Assembly: GCA_036489565.1 (NCBI GenBank)
Contig: DASXFN010000117.1
Coordinates: 1 to 64,000, forward strand
Source of the DNA: JAICKN01 sp036489565
GTDB taxonomy: Bacteria; Acidobacteriota; Terriglobia; Terriglobales; Acidobacteriaceae
Direction of reading: 5' to 3'
Length of the DNA stretch: 64,000 nucleotides
The notes beneath the pieces are model-generated. The model saw only the letters and a program-made list of their open reading frames with translations. It was not told where the DNA came from and searched no databases. Positions 51,134-59,398 of this stretch are shown in pieces. Numbering within the stretch: the first letter of the stretch is position 1; the number at the start of each line of letters is the position of its first letter. Position numbers and translations under genes: made by a program.

Positions 51134-53911
51134 ATGCTGACAGGCTCTCAAATCCGGCGGATGTTTTTGGATTTCTTCGTCCAGAAGGGACACCGCGAGG
51201 TGCACTCTTCCTCGCTCGTCCCGCACAACGATCCCACATTGCTCTTCACCAACGCGGGGATGAACCAATTCAAGGATGTTTTTCTCGGCCTGGAAAAGCG
51301 CGACTACAACCGCGCGACTTCTTCGCAGAAATGCGTACGCGCCGGCGGCAAACATAACGATCTGGAAAATGTTGGCTTCACTAATCGCCACCACACGTTT
51401 TTTGAAATGCTGGGAAATTTTTCCTTCGGCGACTATTTCAAGAAAGACGCCATTGCCTACGCCTGGGAACTGATCACTTCTGAAAAATGGTTTGGGATTG
51501 CGAAAGACAATCTCTACGTCACCATCTTTAACGGCGAAGGCGGCGTGCCGCGCGATGCGGAGGCTTACGATTTGTGGGCTGCGCAAGGCGTTTCTAAAAA
51601 CCGAATCTTTGAGATGGGCCTGAAGGACAACTTCTGGCAGATGGGCGACACCGGTCCCTGCGGCCCGTGCAGCGAGATCTACTACGACATGGGCGTAAAA
51701 GCCTCAGAACGGGACCATGCCGATTGCAAGTTCCCATGCGATTGTGGCCGCTACGTTGAAATTTGGAACCTGGTGTTTATGCAGTTTGACCGCGATGCTT
51801 CGGGTAAGCTGAATCCGTTGCCTAAGCCTTCGATTGATACCGGCGCGGGCTTAGAGCGATTGGCTGCAGTCCTTCAACACAAAATTTCAAATTATGATAC
51901 GGATCTGTTTTCTCCCTTAACACATCAGGCCGCGCAATTGATGGTAGTACCACTCAAGGGTGGATCAGATTTTATTGTGACATCTACAAGTTCAATGCGG
52001 GTTATCGCGGATCACTCTCGTGCAGCTACCTTTCTGATTTCGGACGGCGTTCTCCCCTCAAATGAAGGGCGCGGTTACGTTCTGAGGAAAATTATAAGAA
52101 GAGCTATCACTCATGGACGTCTGGCTGGCCAGAACAAACCTTTCCTTCATCAGATGATATTTGCCGTACGAGACGTAATGCAGGACGCATATCCTGATTT
52201 GAGAGAAAGTGCCGAGCGAGTTTCGAAGGTAGTTCTTTCGGAGGAAGTCCGTTTTGAACGCACGCTTGGAGAAGGCTTGCGCAAGCTGGAAACGTTAATC
52301 GAAGAAAGCATCGGTGTTGCCCAACAGCAGTGGGCTCATCCGCCCAACCTAAATTTACCCATGCCTCCGGCATGGGTTAGTGGAAAAGATGCCTTCAAGT
52401 TGTATGACACCTTTGGCCTACCTCTCGATTTCATTAAAGATGCGATTCGGGATCGAGGCGTAAATCTGAATGAACCTGAGTTCGAGCAGGCTCTCTTAGA
52501 ACAACGCGAGAGGACAAAAGCATCCTGGAGAGCGACATCCAAACAGAGCGCTAGCCCAGTTTATCGAGAACTTCCGAAATCAGAGTTCGAAGGCTATCGG
52601 CAGACGCGTTCCGAAAACTGCGAAGTGCTGGCCATCATCAAAGACGGCCAAGGTGTGCAGGAACTTAAGGCAGGAGAAAAAGGCGAAGTCATCCTCGACC
52701 ACACGCCATTTTATGCCGAGTCCGGCGGACAGGTCGGTGATCGTGGCGTGTTCTACAGCGATGAACTGAATGCAGTCGTCGCCGAAGTCACTGGATGCTA
52801 CTACCCGATTCAGGGCGTGAGGGCCCATCAAGTGATCGTAAAACCCCCACCCTCCGCAAAAGGCGCGGAAGGGTGGGGCACCCTCAAGGTCGGGGACAAA
52901 GTGGACGCCGTGGTGGATACAGGAATTCGCCAGGCTACCATGCGCAATCACACTGCCACGCATTTGTTACAGGCGGGGCTGCGCGAAATTCTCGGCAATC
53001 ACGTGAAGCAAAAGGGATCGCTGGTTACGCCGACTCACCTGCGATTTGATTTCGACAACTTCACCGCCGTGGCTGACGAAGAATTGCAGGACATCGAAGA
53101 CCTCATCAACAAAGAAGTGCTGCGCAACCAAAAAGTCGAAGTGATTGAAAACGTGCCCATTGATGTTGCCGTCAACGAGTATCACGCGATGGCGCTATTC
53201 GGGGAGAAGTATGGAGACAAAGTCCGCGTCATCAAGATCGGAGATTTCTCCACCGAACTCTGCGGCGGCACGCATACCGGAGCAACCGGCGAAATCGGCC
53301 TCATCAAGATTCTGAAAGAAGGCAGCGTTTCTTCCGGAGTGCGCCGCGTTGAGGCCATCACCGGAGAAGGCTCGCTGCAACACTTCCGCAAAGATCATCA
53401 GCTGGAAAATGTTGTTGCCAATCTCACCAGCGGAGAGGCCGCCAGGAATCCTGCCGAAGCGCTGAAACTCGAGCTCGATAAAAAAGACGCGGAGATCAAG
53501 CGCCTCGTCCGCGAACTCGACCAGGCGCGGATGAAATCAGCGTCGTCTTCAACTACGAACATTGGCGAAAAGATAAAAGATGTAAAAGGCGTCAAAGTCC
53601 TCGCCCACCGTGTGGACAATCTTGAACGCGCCCAGATGCGCACACTTGTAGATCAACTGCGTGACAAGGTCGGCTCCGGCGTGGTCATTCTCGGCTCAGC
53701 AACAGATGGAAACGTATCCCTGATTGTGGGCGTCACCAAAGACCTCACCTCGAAAATCCAAGCTGGCAAAGTGATTGCCCCGGTCGCGCAGAAAGTGGGC
53801 GGCAAAGGTGGAGGCCGTCCTGACCTGGCCGAAGCCGGCGGCAAAAATGCTGGTGCGCTGGATGCGGCACTGAACGAGGCCTATGAAGTAGTGGGGAACT
53901 TTCTGAGCTAG
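51134..53911 (+). CDS. alaS: Alanyl-tRNA synthetase
   Basis: A class II synthetase with an editing domain. About 925 residues from the ATG at 51134 (LTGSQIRRMFLDFFVQKGH); a TTG at 51116 would add six residues. Motif 1 lies near SSSLVPHNDPTLLFTNAGMN. Motif 2 includes NRHHTFFEMLGNFSFGDYF. GAGLERLA belongs to motif 3. The editing domain has RNHTATHLL and the distal CGGTHTG. The C-terminal coiled coil and glycine-rich tail (KVGGKGGGRPDLAEAGG) are complete. Two surface loops carry palindromic insertions (52357-52377 and 52845-52878), both in frame. The middle part is more AT-rich than the ends. Confidence 0.96.
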   Translation: MLTGSQIRRMFLDFFVQKGHREVHSSSLVPHNDPTLLFTNAGMNQFKDVFLGLEKRDYNRATSSQKCVRAGGKHNDLENVGFTNRHHTFFEMLGNFSFGDYFKKDAIAYAWELITSEKWFGIAKDNLYVTIFNGEGGVPRDAEAYDLWAAQGVSKNRIFEMGLKDNFWQMGDTGPCGPCSEIYYDMGVKASERDHADCKFPCDCGRYVEIWNLVFMQFDRDASGKLNPLPKPSIDTGAGLERLAAVLQHKISNYDTDLFSPLTHQAAQLMVVPLKGGSDFIVTSTSSMRVIADHSRAATFLISDGVLPSNEGRGYVLRKIIRRAITHGRLAGQNKPFLHQMIFAVRDVMQDAYPDLRESAERVSKVVLSEEVRFERTLGEGLRKLETLIEESIGVAQQQWAHPPNLNLPMPPAWVSGKDAFKLYDTFGLPLDFIKDAIRDRGVNLNEPEFEQALLEQRERTKASWRATSKQSASPVYRELPKSEFEGYRQTRSENCEVLAIIKDGQGVQELKAGEKGEVILDHTPFYAESGGQVGDRGVFYSDELNAVVAEVTGCYYPIQGVRAHQVIVKPPPSAKGAEGWGTLKVGDKVDAVVDTGIRQATMRNHTATHLLQAGLREILGNHVKQKGSLVTPTHLRFDFDNFTAVADEELQDIEDLINKEVLRNQKVEVIENVPIDVAVNEYHAMALFGEKYGDKVRVIKIGDFSTELCGGTHTGATGEIGLIKILKEGSVSSGVRRVEAITGEGSLQHFRKDHQLENVVANLTSGEAARNPAEALKLELDKKDAEIKRLVRELDQARMKSASSSTTNIGEKIKDVKGVKVLAHRVDNLERAQMRTLVDQLRDKVGSGVVILGSATDGNVSLIVGVTKDLTSKIQAGKVIAPVAQKVGGKGGGRPDLAEAGGKNAGALDAALNEAYEVVGNFLS
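52357..52377. repeat. Palindromic insertion in alaS, first
   Basis: ACCCATGCC-TCC-GGCATGGGT, a perfect 9-bp stem with a 3-base loop, is translated as part of PMPPAWVSG. In related AlaRS proteins this loop before GKDAFKLYDTFGLP is short and lacks a Pro-rich piece. Confidence 0.7.
52845..52878. repeat. Palindromic insertion in alaS, second
   Basis: CCCCACCCTCCGC pairs with GCGGAAGGGTGGGG across a loop of seven bases, with one bulged A. It is translated as KPPPSAKGAEGWGTL between AHQVIV and LKVGDKVDAVVD, where other AlaRS proteins have only a few residues. Confidence 0.7.
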
Positions 53912-54033
53912 CGATCAGATCGTTCTAATTCGCGGCCCGCGAAAGCATAAAATTGCAACCTTCTCTTCCTAAAAGAAACAAATATTGCGGATAAACCGAA
54001 GGCATATTTCCTCGAAACCTGTCAGAAAAGGGT

Positions 54034-54077
54034 ATATGTACACATATCCTTGACAAATTCCAGACAGATGCTAAAGT
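54034..54077 (+). promoter_or_regulatory. Promoter with adjacent palindrome
   Basis: TTGACA (54050-54055), 16 bases, then TAAAGT (54072-54077). Just upstream of the -35 box is the palindrome ATATGT-AC-ACATAT (54034-54047), a possible operator. The promoter drives the small gene at 54120 with a leader of about 35 bases. Confidence 0.55.
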
Positions 54078-54119
54078 TCGTTCAATTGTGTTAATTGACC
54101 GTTTCCCGGGTAAATACTT

Positions 54120-54380
54120 ATGAAGAACATTTACGAAGTGCTGCGGCAAAAAGAGTTGGATCTGGCCAGATTGGAAAAGGAAGTGGAAGCACTACGGCTG
54201 GCCGCGCCATTGCTTGCCGATGAAAAAGAACCTGCGATCGAGGCCACCAACAACAAGCCGGCCCTGACCACGACGAGCACGCCACAGCAGCCCATCCGGA
54301 TTCCCCAACCGGCGATCAATGCGAACCCTCAGCCCGCGCGTGCATCTGGCTGGGAAGACACCGCGAAGCGCTGGCCTTAG
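54120..54380 (+). CDS. Small coiled-coil protein, unknown
   Basis: 86 residues. Residues 1-30 form a leucine-zipper-like helix (YEVLRQKELDLARLEKEVEA). The rest is Pro/Thr/Gln-rich and probably disordered (TTTSTPQQPIRIPQPAINA), ending in WEDTAKRWP. The start MKNIYEVLRQKE is familiar from small acidobacterial proteins, but no function is known. It has its own promoter with TTGACA. Confidence 0.7.
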   Translation: MKNIYEVLRQKELDLARLEKEVEALRLAAPLLADEKEPAIEATNNKPALTTTSTPQQPIRIPQPAINANPQPARASGWEDTAKRWP

Positions 54381-54574
54381 TCCGACGCACGGGGCTCGAT
54401 CTCGGTTCACATTTCCGGTCAAGTGGTTTCGCCGCTGTTTTTGTCCGCAAAAGAGCGCGTCCTGCGCCTATCCCCGAGACTTTTGTGCGCTTTTCCGCCC
54501 GGGATCAGTGATATACTCGCGGCTTAAATTTGCTCTTGCCGTGTCTTCGTCTTCGGAGAGACCGGACTTCCCTC

Positions 54575-55414
54575 ATGAGCGCAACGGCCACAAAGGCAGA
54601 ATTTCAATTCACGTCCGCGCGCAACCACGCTCGCGTGCCTCTTTCCGTGCCCGTAAACATCACCGTTACGCGCGGCGGCTCTTCTGAAATCATCCCAGCG
54701 CGCGCCCTGGATGTAAGCGAGGGAGGCGTAAGCACCGTCATTGCCGGAGAACTTCGCCCCTTGGAATTGGTGGGCCTGGAGTTCCGCTTGCCAGACGTGG
54801 GTATTCCAGTACGGGGCAAAGCGTGGCTGCGTCACCAGTCGGCGCTTCGCTGCGGGCTTGAGTTCACAGGTTTCTCCATTCAACAACGCTCGTTGATTCG
54901 TTACTGGTTACAGCGTTTTCCGCAACTAACAGTCTCCGAACCAGCGATGATGAGCGACTTTTCCGCGAAACCGCGGAGCAAAACTCGCAAACCAGCCTCG
55001 CACCGGCTGCCGCTGCTGATCGTCGCTGGCGCCGCCATTCTGCTGGCAGGTCTTTTGTGGTGGCATTGGCAAGGCGAGTGGACCAGCTTGGAAAACAGCC
55101 TTCCATCCGCGCAGACGAGCGTCGCGGACAAACCGGTACAAGTTCCTGCCGCTGAAATGCAAAAGCTGCTAGTACACAAGGTGGACCCTATTTATCCGGA
55201 AAACGCGCGGCAAGCGAATTTATCGGGAATTGTCACACTGAATGCAATCGTGGAAGCGGACGGCGCTGTTTCTCAGGTGAACGCCCTTAGCGGTCCTGCC
55301 GTGCTGCAGCAAGCGGCGGTAGATGCAGTCAAATGGTGGCGGTTCAATCCTTATCAGATCAGCGGCCACGCGGTGCGCGTGCAAACGATTGTCGCGGTAG
55401 AATTCCGTCCCTAG
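54575..55414 (+). CDS. PilZ-TonB C-terminal fusion membrane protein
   Basis: About 279 residues from the ATG at 54575; an earlier in-frame start at 54530 is unlikely. Residues 10-118 are a PilZ domain with both c-di-GMP motifs, RNHAR (16-20, RxxxR) and DVSEGG (46-51, DxSxxG). One membrane helix lies at about 146-164 (LPLLIVAGAAILLAGLLWWH). The C-terminal part (about 200-279) is a TonB C-terminal domain: HKVDPIYPENARQANLSGIV, LNAIVEADGAV and AVKWWRFNPYQI. The cytoplasmic PilZ part could respond to c-di-GMP and pass it to the periplasmic TonB-like tail. The gene overlaps the convergent one by four bases. Confidence 0.85.
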   Translation: MSATATKAEFQFTSARNHARVPLSVPVNITVTRGGSSEIIPARALDVSEGGVSTVIAGELRPLELVGLEFRLPDVGIPVRGKAWLRHQSALRCGLEFTGFSIQQRSLIRYWLQRFPQLTVSEPAMMSDFSAKPRSKTRKPASHRLPLLIVAGAAILLAGLLWWHWQGEWTSLENSLPSAQTSVADKPVQVPAAEMQKLLVHKVDPIYPENARQANLSGIVTLNAIVEADGAVSQVNALSGPAVLQQAAVDAVKWWRFNPYQISGHAVRVQTIVAVEFRP

Positions 55415-55818
55415 GCGTTCTTGGAGCCCGGTTCCACGGGGCTCTGCCGGTTCTTGCGCAACGCGTGCAAAATCATTGCGCCGCTCACGCCAAACGTCCC
55501 AATCGCCGCGAGGGCCAGTGCCTGTACCCACTGGTTGCTCACTCGCAGAAAATCCAAAACCACCGCACTCACTGCCAGCAACATGCCAACGCTGTTAAGC
55601 CAGGTATGCGGATGGGCAACGGCGGCTTGTCCGCGGTCCAATCGCAATTGCATTAGGAGAGCAACAAAGCCAATGCAGGCGACAACCAGCACGGCAATCG
55701 GACTATGAAATGCGCGCGGACTGGTAAAAAGGACAACAAGAGCAAGGACGCCGCACAAAAAGCCAGATGCAAGCACGGTCCAACGTCGCGACTTTGAGAT
55801 TTCGGCGGCCAGAGCCAC
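55411..55818 (-). CDS. Four-helix membrane protein, unknown
   Basis: 135 residues with four membrane helices (WTVLASGFLCGVLALVVLFT, PIAVLVVACIGFVALLMQL, WLNSVGMLLAVSAVVLDFL and ALALAAIGTFGVSGAMILHA). The ends are charged. No family was recognised. It overlaps the convergent PilZ-TonB gene by four bases and lies 50 bases after the rfbD stop on the same strand, so it may be the last gene of the polysaccharide operon. Confidence 0.6.
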   Translation of the reverse strand: MALAAEISKSRRWTVLASGFLCGVLALVVLFTSPRAFHSPIAVLVVACIGFVALLMQLRLDRGQAAVAHPHTWLNSVGMLLAVSAVVLDFLRVSNQWVQALALAAIGTFGVSGAMILHALRKNRQSPVEPGSKNA

Positions 55819-55871
55819 TATTCTAGACAGAACCGGATGATATTTGCGAGTACAGAATATTTTGCATCGGG

Positions 55872-56708
55872 TTATTCCGCGCGTTCCTGCAAATACTTTG
55901 ATAGGGCGTCCTGCCAGGAGGGCATGACGATTGCATATTTTTCCAGGCTGGCGGGGGAAAGCACCGAATACTTTGGGCGCTCCGCGGCGCGAACAAATTT
56001 GTCACTGGTCGTGGGCCGTACGATCGTTTCCGAACCGCTCTTCACAAGAATCTCCCGCGCAAATTCAAACCAGGTGCAGTCACCAAGATTCGTTGCGTGC
56101 ACAATCCCGGAAGCATCTTTCCGGCAGAGTTGGATGATGGCGTTCGCCAAATCAACCACGTAGGTCGGCGAGCCACGCTGATCGTTGACCACATCAATGG
56201 TGGGACGAGTGGCGGCCAGTTTTAGGACGGTGTCGGGAAAGCACTTTCCGCCGGTTCCAAAGAGCCATGAGGTGCGGACGATAATGCATTCAGGCAACAA
56301 TTCCGTGAGCTTGATTTCCGCTTCAGCTTTCCACTTGCCGTAAACGCTTCGCGGCTGGCGAGCGTCGGTGGTCTCATACGGAACATTCTTGGATCCGTCG
56401 AAAACATAGTCGGTGCTCAGGAATAAGAGCTTCGCACCTGCCTGCCTGGCCGCTTCGGCAACATGGACCGCGCCACCATAATTAATGTTGCGCGCCAGTT
56501 GCTCATTAATTTCGCAACCATCCACGTCGGTATAAGCGGCGGCCAGCACGATCCAATCAGGACGAGTGGATTGCACAATCCTGGAAACTTGTTCCGCATT
56601 GCGTAGATCGGCGTCTTCCGAACCGAGTCCGGTGACCTCGTCGCCCACCCAAGCGCGCATCAACTCTTTGCCGAGCAGGCCGGTCGCTCCGAAAATCGTT
56701 ACACGCAT
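55872..56708 (-). CDS. rfbD: dTDP-4-dehydrorhamnose reductase
   Basis: The last enzyme of dTDP-L-rhamnose synthesis, an NADPH-dependent short-chain dehydrogenase. About 278 residues from the ATG at 56708 with AGGAG upstream; a longer frame to 56807 would overlap rfbC. GATGLLGKEL (7-16) binds the cofactor. STDYVFDG and the catalytic YxxxK (VYGKWKAE) are present. NDQRGSPTYVVDLA is a strong family sign. It starts 13 bases after the rfbC stop. Confidence 0.93.
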   Translation of the reverse strand: MRVTIFGATGLLGKELMRAWVGDEVTGLGSEDADLRNAEQVSRIVQSTRPDWIVLAAAYTDVDGCEINEQLARNINYGGAVHVAEAARQAGAKLLFLSTDYVFDGSKNVPYETTDARQPRSVYGKWKAEAEIKLTELLPECIIVRTSWLFGTGGKCFPDTVLKLAATRPTIDVVNDQRGSPTYVVDLANAIIQLCRKDASGIVHATNLGDCTWFEFAREILVKSGSETIVRPTTSDKFVRAAERPKYSVLSPASLEKYAIVMPSWQDALSKYLQERAE

Positions 56709-56721
56709 AGAGTGGACGCTC

Positions 56722-57264
56722 CTATTCGAAAACTGCGGCAGCCGACAAAAGTTGCCCTTTGGCGTCTTTCGTGGAAATGGTAGGCTCGCCTTTGATCTTC
56801 CAGTCAATCTTCAGCGCAGGATCGCTCCAGAGAATCGTCCGCTCATGTTCGGGGGAATAAACGTCGGTCACCTTATAAAGCACATGCGCGCCCGCCGAGA
56901 GTACGCTGAAGCCATGCGCGAACCCGGGAGGAATCCATAACATGTGTTTATTCTCGGCGGAAAGCAGGGTGCCATGCCATTGGCCGAATGTCGGAGAATT
57001 CTTGCGCAGATCAACTCCCACATCAAAAATTTCTCCCGCAACTACGCGGATCAGTTTGCCCTGGGGACGCTGAATTTGATAGTGCAAGCCGCGCAACACA
57101 TTTTGCTTCGAGTAGGATTGGTTGTCCTGTACAAACTGCTGCCGGATTCCGACTGACTCCAAGGCCTGTTGGCTGTAAGTCTCCAGAAAAAAACCGCGCT
57201 CATCTCCAAACAACTTCGGCTCGAGCAAAATCATGTCCGGGATTGAAGTAGGAATTACTTTCAT
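56722..57264 (-). CDS. rfbC: dTDP-4-dehydrorhamnose 3,5-epimerase
   Basis: Epimerises C3 and C5 of the 4-keto-6-deoxyglucose nucleotide. It has 180 residues with the cupin-like fold. DERGFFLETYSQQAL starts the site. QDNQSYSKQNVLRGLHYQIQ holds the catalytic His, and FDVGVDLRKNSPTFGQW and WIPPGFAHGF follow. The catalytic Tyr is in VTDVYSPEHE. It lies nine bases after rfbA in the same operon. Confidence 0.95.
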   Translation of the reverse strand: MKVIPTSIPDMILLEPKLFGDERGFFLETYSQQALESVGIRQQFVQDNQSYSKQNVLRGLHYQIQRPQGKLIRVVAGEIFDVGVDLRKNSPTFGQWHGTLLSAENKHMLWIPPGFAHGFSVLSAGAHVLYKVTDVYSPEHERTILWSDPALKIDWKIKGEPTISTKDAKGQLLSAAAVFE

Positions 57265-57273
57265 GGCAGGCGA

Positions 57274-58164
57274 TTAGAACACGCGTTCCCGCAAGAGTTG
57301 CAGAAGATAGGCGCCGTATCCGTTGTTCTTCATGGAATTTCCGATTTTTCCCAGCTGCTCGGCATTGATGTATCCGTGGCGATAGGCAATTTCCTCGGGG
57401 CACGCCACCATCAAGCCCTGCCGGCGCTCGATGGTCTGAATGAACAGGGCCGCTTCCATCAAAGCGTCGTGCGTTCCGGTATCGAGCCAAGCCATCCCTC
57501 TCCCCATCACGCACACTTCGAGTCGTCCCTGTTGCATATAAACCTTATTAACATCGGTAATTTCCAATTCACCGCGCGCGGAAGGCTTAAGTGACTGCGC
57601 GATGTTGACGACATCGTTGTCATAAAAATAAAGCCCGGTCACGGCATAGCGGGAACGCGGCGTTTTCGGCTTCTCTTCCAGGCTCACGGCCTTCCCATCT
57701 TTATCAAACTCAACTACGCCGTACCGTTCGGGATCGTGCACCGGATAGGCGAATATCCGCGCCCCTTCGGTTTTTTGCGTGGCTGACTGCAAGTCGCGCG
57801 CGATATCGTGCCCGTAAAATACGTTGTCGCCAAGAATCAACGCACAACTGCTGTTCCCAATAAATTGTTTTCCAACGATAAAAGCCTGCGCGATCCCTTC
57901 CGGTTTGGGCTGCACAATGTATTGGAGATTCAACCCCAACTGCGATCCGTCTCCCAATAACTGCTGGAATCGCGGCGTGTCCTCGGGAGTAGAGATGATC
58001 AAAATGTCCCGGATGCCCGCGAGCATTAGCGTTGAAAGTGGGTAGTAAACCATCGGCTTGTCATAAAGCGGCAACAAGCTCTTGCCAACAACCTGCGTTG
58101 CCGGATAGAGGCGCGTGCCGGAGCCGCCAGCCAAAATGATCCCCTTATAGGGAATTGCCTGCAT
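57274..58164 (-). CDS. rfbA: Glucose-1-phosphate thymidylyltransferase
   Basis: Makes dTDP-glucose from dTTP and glucose 1-phosphate, the first step of the route. It has 296 residues. The nucleotide motif is LAGGSGTRLYPATQVVGKSL. KPMVYYPLSTLMLAGIRDIL follows, then EKPKTPRSRYAVTGLYFYDN and WLDTGTHDALMEA. The length is standard for the short RmlA type. rfbB lies upstream (69-base gap) and rfbC downstream. Confidence 0.96.
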   Translation of the reverse strand: MQAIPYKGIILAGGSGTRLYPATQVVGKSLLPLYDKPMVYYPLSTLMLAGIRDILIISTPEDTPRFQQLLGDGSQLGLNLQYIVQPKPEGIAQAFIVGKQFIGNSSCALILGDNVFYGHDIARDLQSATQKTEGARIFAYPVHDPERYGVVEFDKDGKAVSLEEKPKTPRSRYAVTGLYFYDNDVVNIAQSLKPSARGELEITDVNKVYMQQGRLEVCVMGRGMAWLDTGTHDALMEAALFIQTIERRQGLMVACPEEIAYRHGYINAEQLGKIGNSMKNNGYGAYLLQLLRERVF

Positions 58165-58233
58165 CGTGTTTTGGTTAATTGTTTCTATGAGCGCACCATT
58201 TAATAATTATGCGTGGAATATTATGCGCGAAAC

Positions 58234-59298
58234 TCATGCGTAGTGCTTTGCGATCCACTGCCGATAACTTCCGCTGGTTACTTCTTCCACCCAAGCCTCA
58301 TTATCCAAATACCATTTCACGGTTTTGCGTATGCCTGTCTCAAATGTCTCGCGCGGCCTCCATCCTAACTCACGCTCGATTTTGCGCGCATCCATCGAGT
58401 AGCGGCGGTCATGGCCAGGACGGTCCTTCACATAGGTAATTAGATCCTTGTGCGGAGCGACGGGATCTTTGGGAGAAAGCTCGTCAAGTAAAGCGCAAAT
58501 GGTCTCCACGATTTCAATATTCGGTTTTTCGTTCCAGCCCCCAATGTTGTAAGTCTGCCCGGCCACGCCTTTCGCCAGCACCGTGCGAATCGCCTCACAA
58601 TGGTCCACCACGTAGAGCCAGTCGCGGACGTTCTTACCGTCTCCATAGACCGGCAACGGCTTGCCCTTTCTGGCATTTAGGATCATCAGCGGAATTAGCT
58701 TCTCGGGAAACTGAAATGGGCCATAGTTGTTAGAACAATTCGTCGTCAGGGTCGGCAATCCATAAGTGTGATGGTAAGCGCGCACCAGATGATCGGAAGC
58801 GGCCTTGGACGCGGAGTAGGGGCTGTTTGGACTATAGGCCGTGGACTCCGAAAAAGGAGGATCATTCGGCCCGAGCGATCCATAGACTTCATCGGTTGAA
58901 ACGTGAAGAAAGCGAAAAGCGGCGCGTTCCAATTCGTTCAGCGAACTCCAATAAGCGCGCACAGCTTCCAGCAGTGAGAATGTTCCGTGGACGTTCGTGC
59001 GCACAAAATCGTCTGGCCCGTGGATGGAGCGGTCCACATGGCTTTCAGCAGCAAAGTGAATGATGGCCCGCGGCTGATTGCGTTCCAGCAAATCCGAAAC
59101 CATCTCCCGGTCGCAAACGTCACCGTGAACAAAGCTATACTGCCGGTGGCTTGAAACCTGCTCAAGATTGCGCAGGTTTCCCGCATAGGTGAGCTTGTCG
59201 AGATTGATGACGCTGGCCGGTTCCTGCGCGATCCAATGAAGAATGAAGTTCGAGCCAATAAAACCCGCGCCGCCGGTGACGATGACTCTATTTTCCAT
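58234..59298 (-). CDS. rfbB: dTDP-glucose 4,6-dehydratase
   Basis: Converts dTDP-glucose to dTDP-4-keto-6-deoxyglucose with bound NAD. About 354 residues from the ATG at 59298, which starts right before the Rossmann motif TGGAGFIGSNF; a start at 59325 is less likely. VSTDEVYGSL holds the Thr, Asp and Glu of the active site. YSASKAASDHL has the Tyr and Lys. NNYGPFQFPEKLIP and GDGKNVRDWLYVVDH are strong family signs. It is the first of the four rfb genes. Confidence 0.95.
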   Translation of the reverse strand: MENRVIVTGGAGFIGSNFILHWIAQEPASVINLDKLTYAGNLRNLEQVSSHRQYSFVHGDVCDREMVSDLLERNQPRAIIHFAAESHVDRSIHGPDDFVRTNVHGTFSLLEAVRAYWSSLNELERAAFRFLHVSTDEVYGSLGPNDPPFSESTAYSPNSPYSASKAASDHLVRAYHHTYGLPTLTTNCSNNYGPFQFPEKLIPLMILNARKGKPLPVYGDGKNVRDWLYVVDHCEAIRTVLAKGVAGQTYNIGGWNEKPNIEIVETICALLDELSPKDPVAPHKDLITYVKDRPGHDRRYSMDARKIERELGWRPRETFETGIRKTVKWYLDNEAWVEEVTSGSYRQWIAKHYA

Positions 59299-59398
59299 GG
59301 AGAGTGCTTCGCAGTGATGAAGCAACCCAATTGTAAAATAAAAGACGGGAAGATGGTTCCCGGCTCTTTTATCTATCGTGGCAGGATTTTCAGGAACG

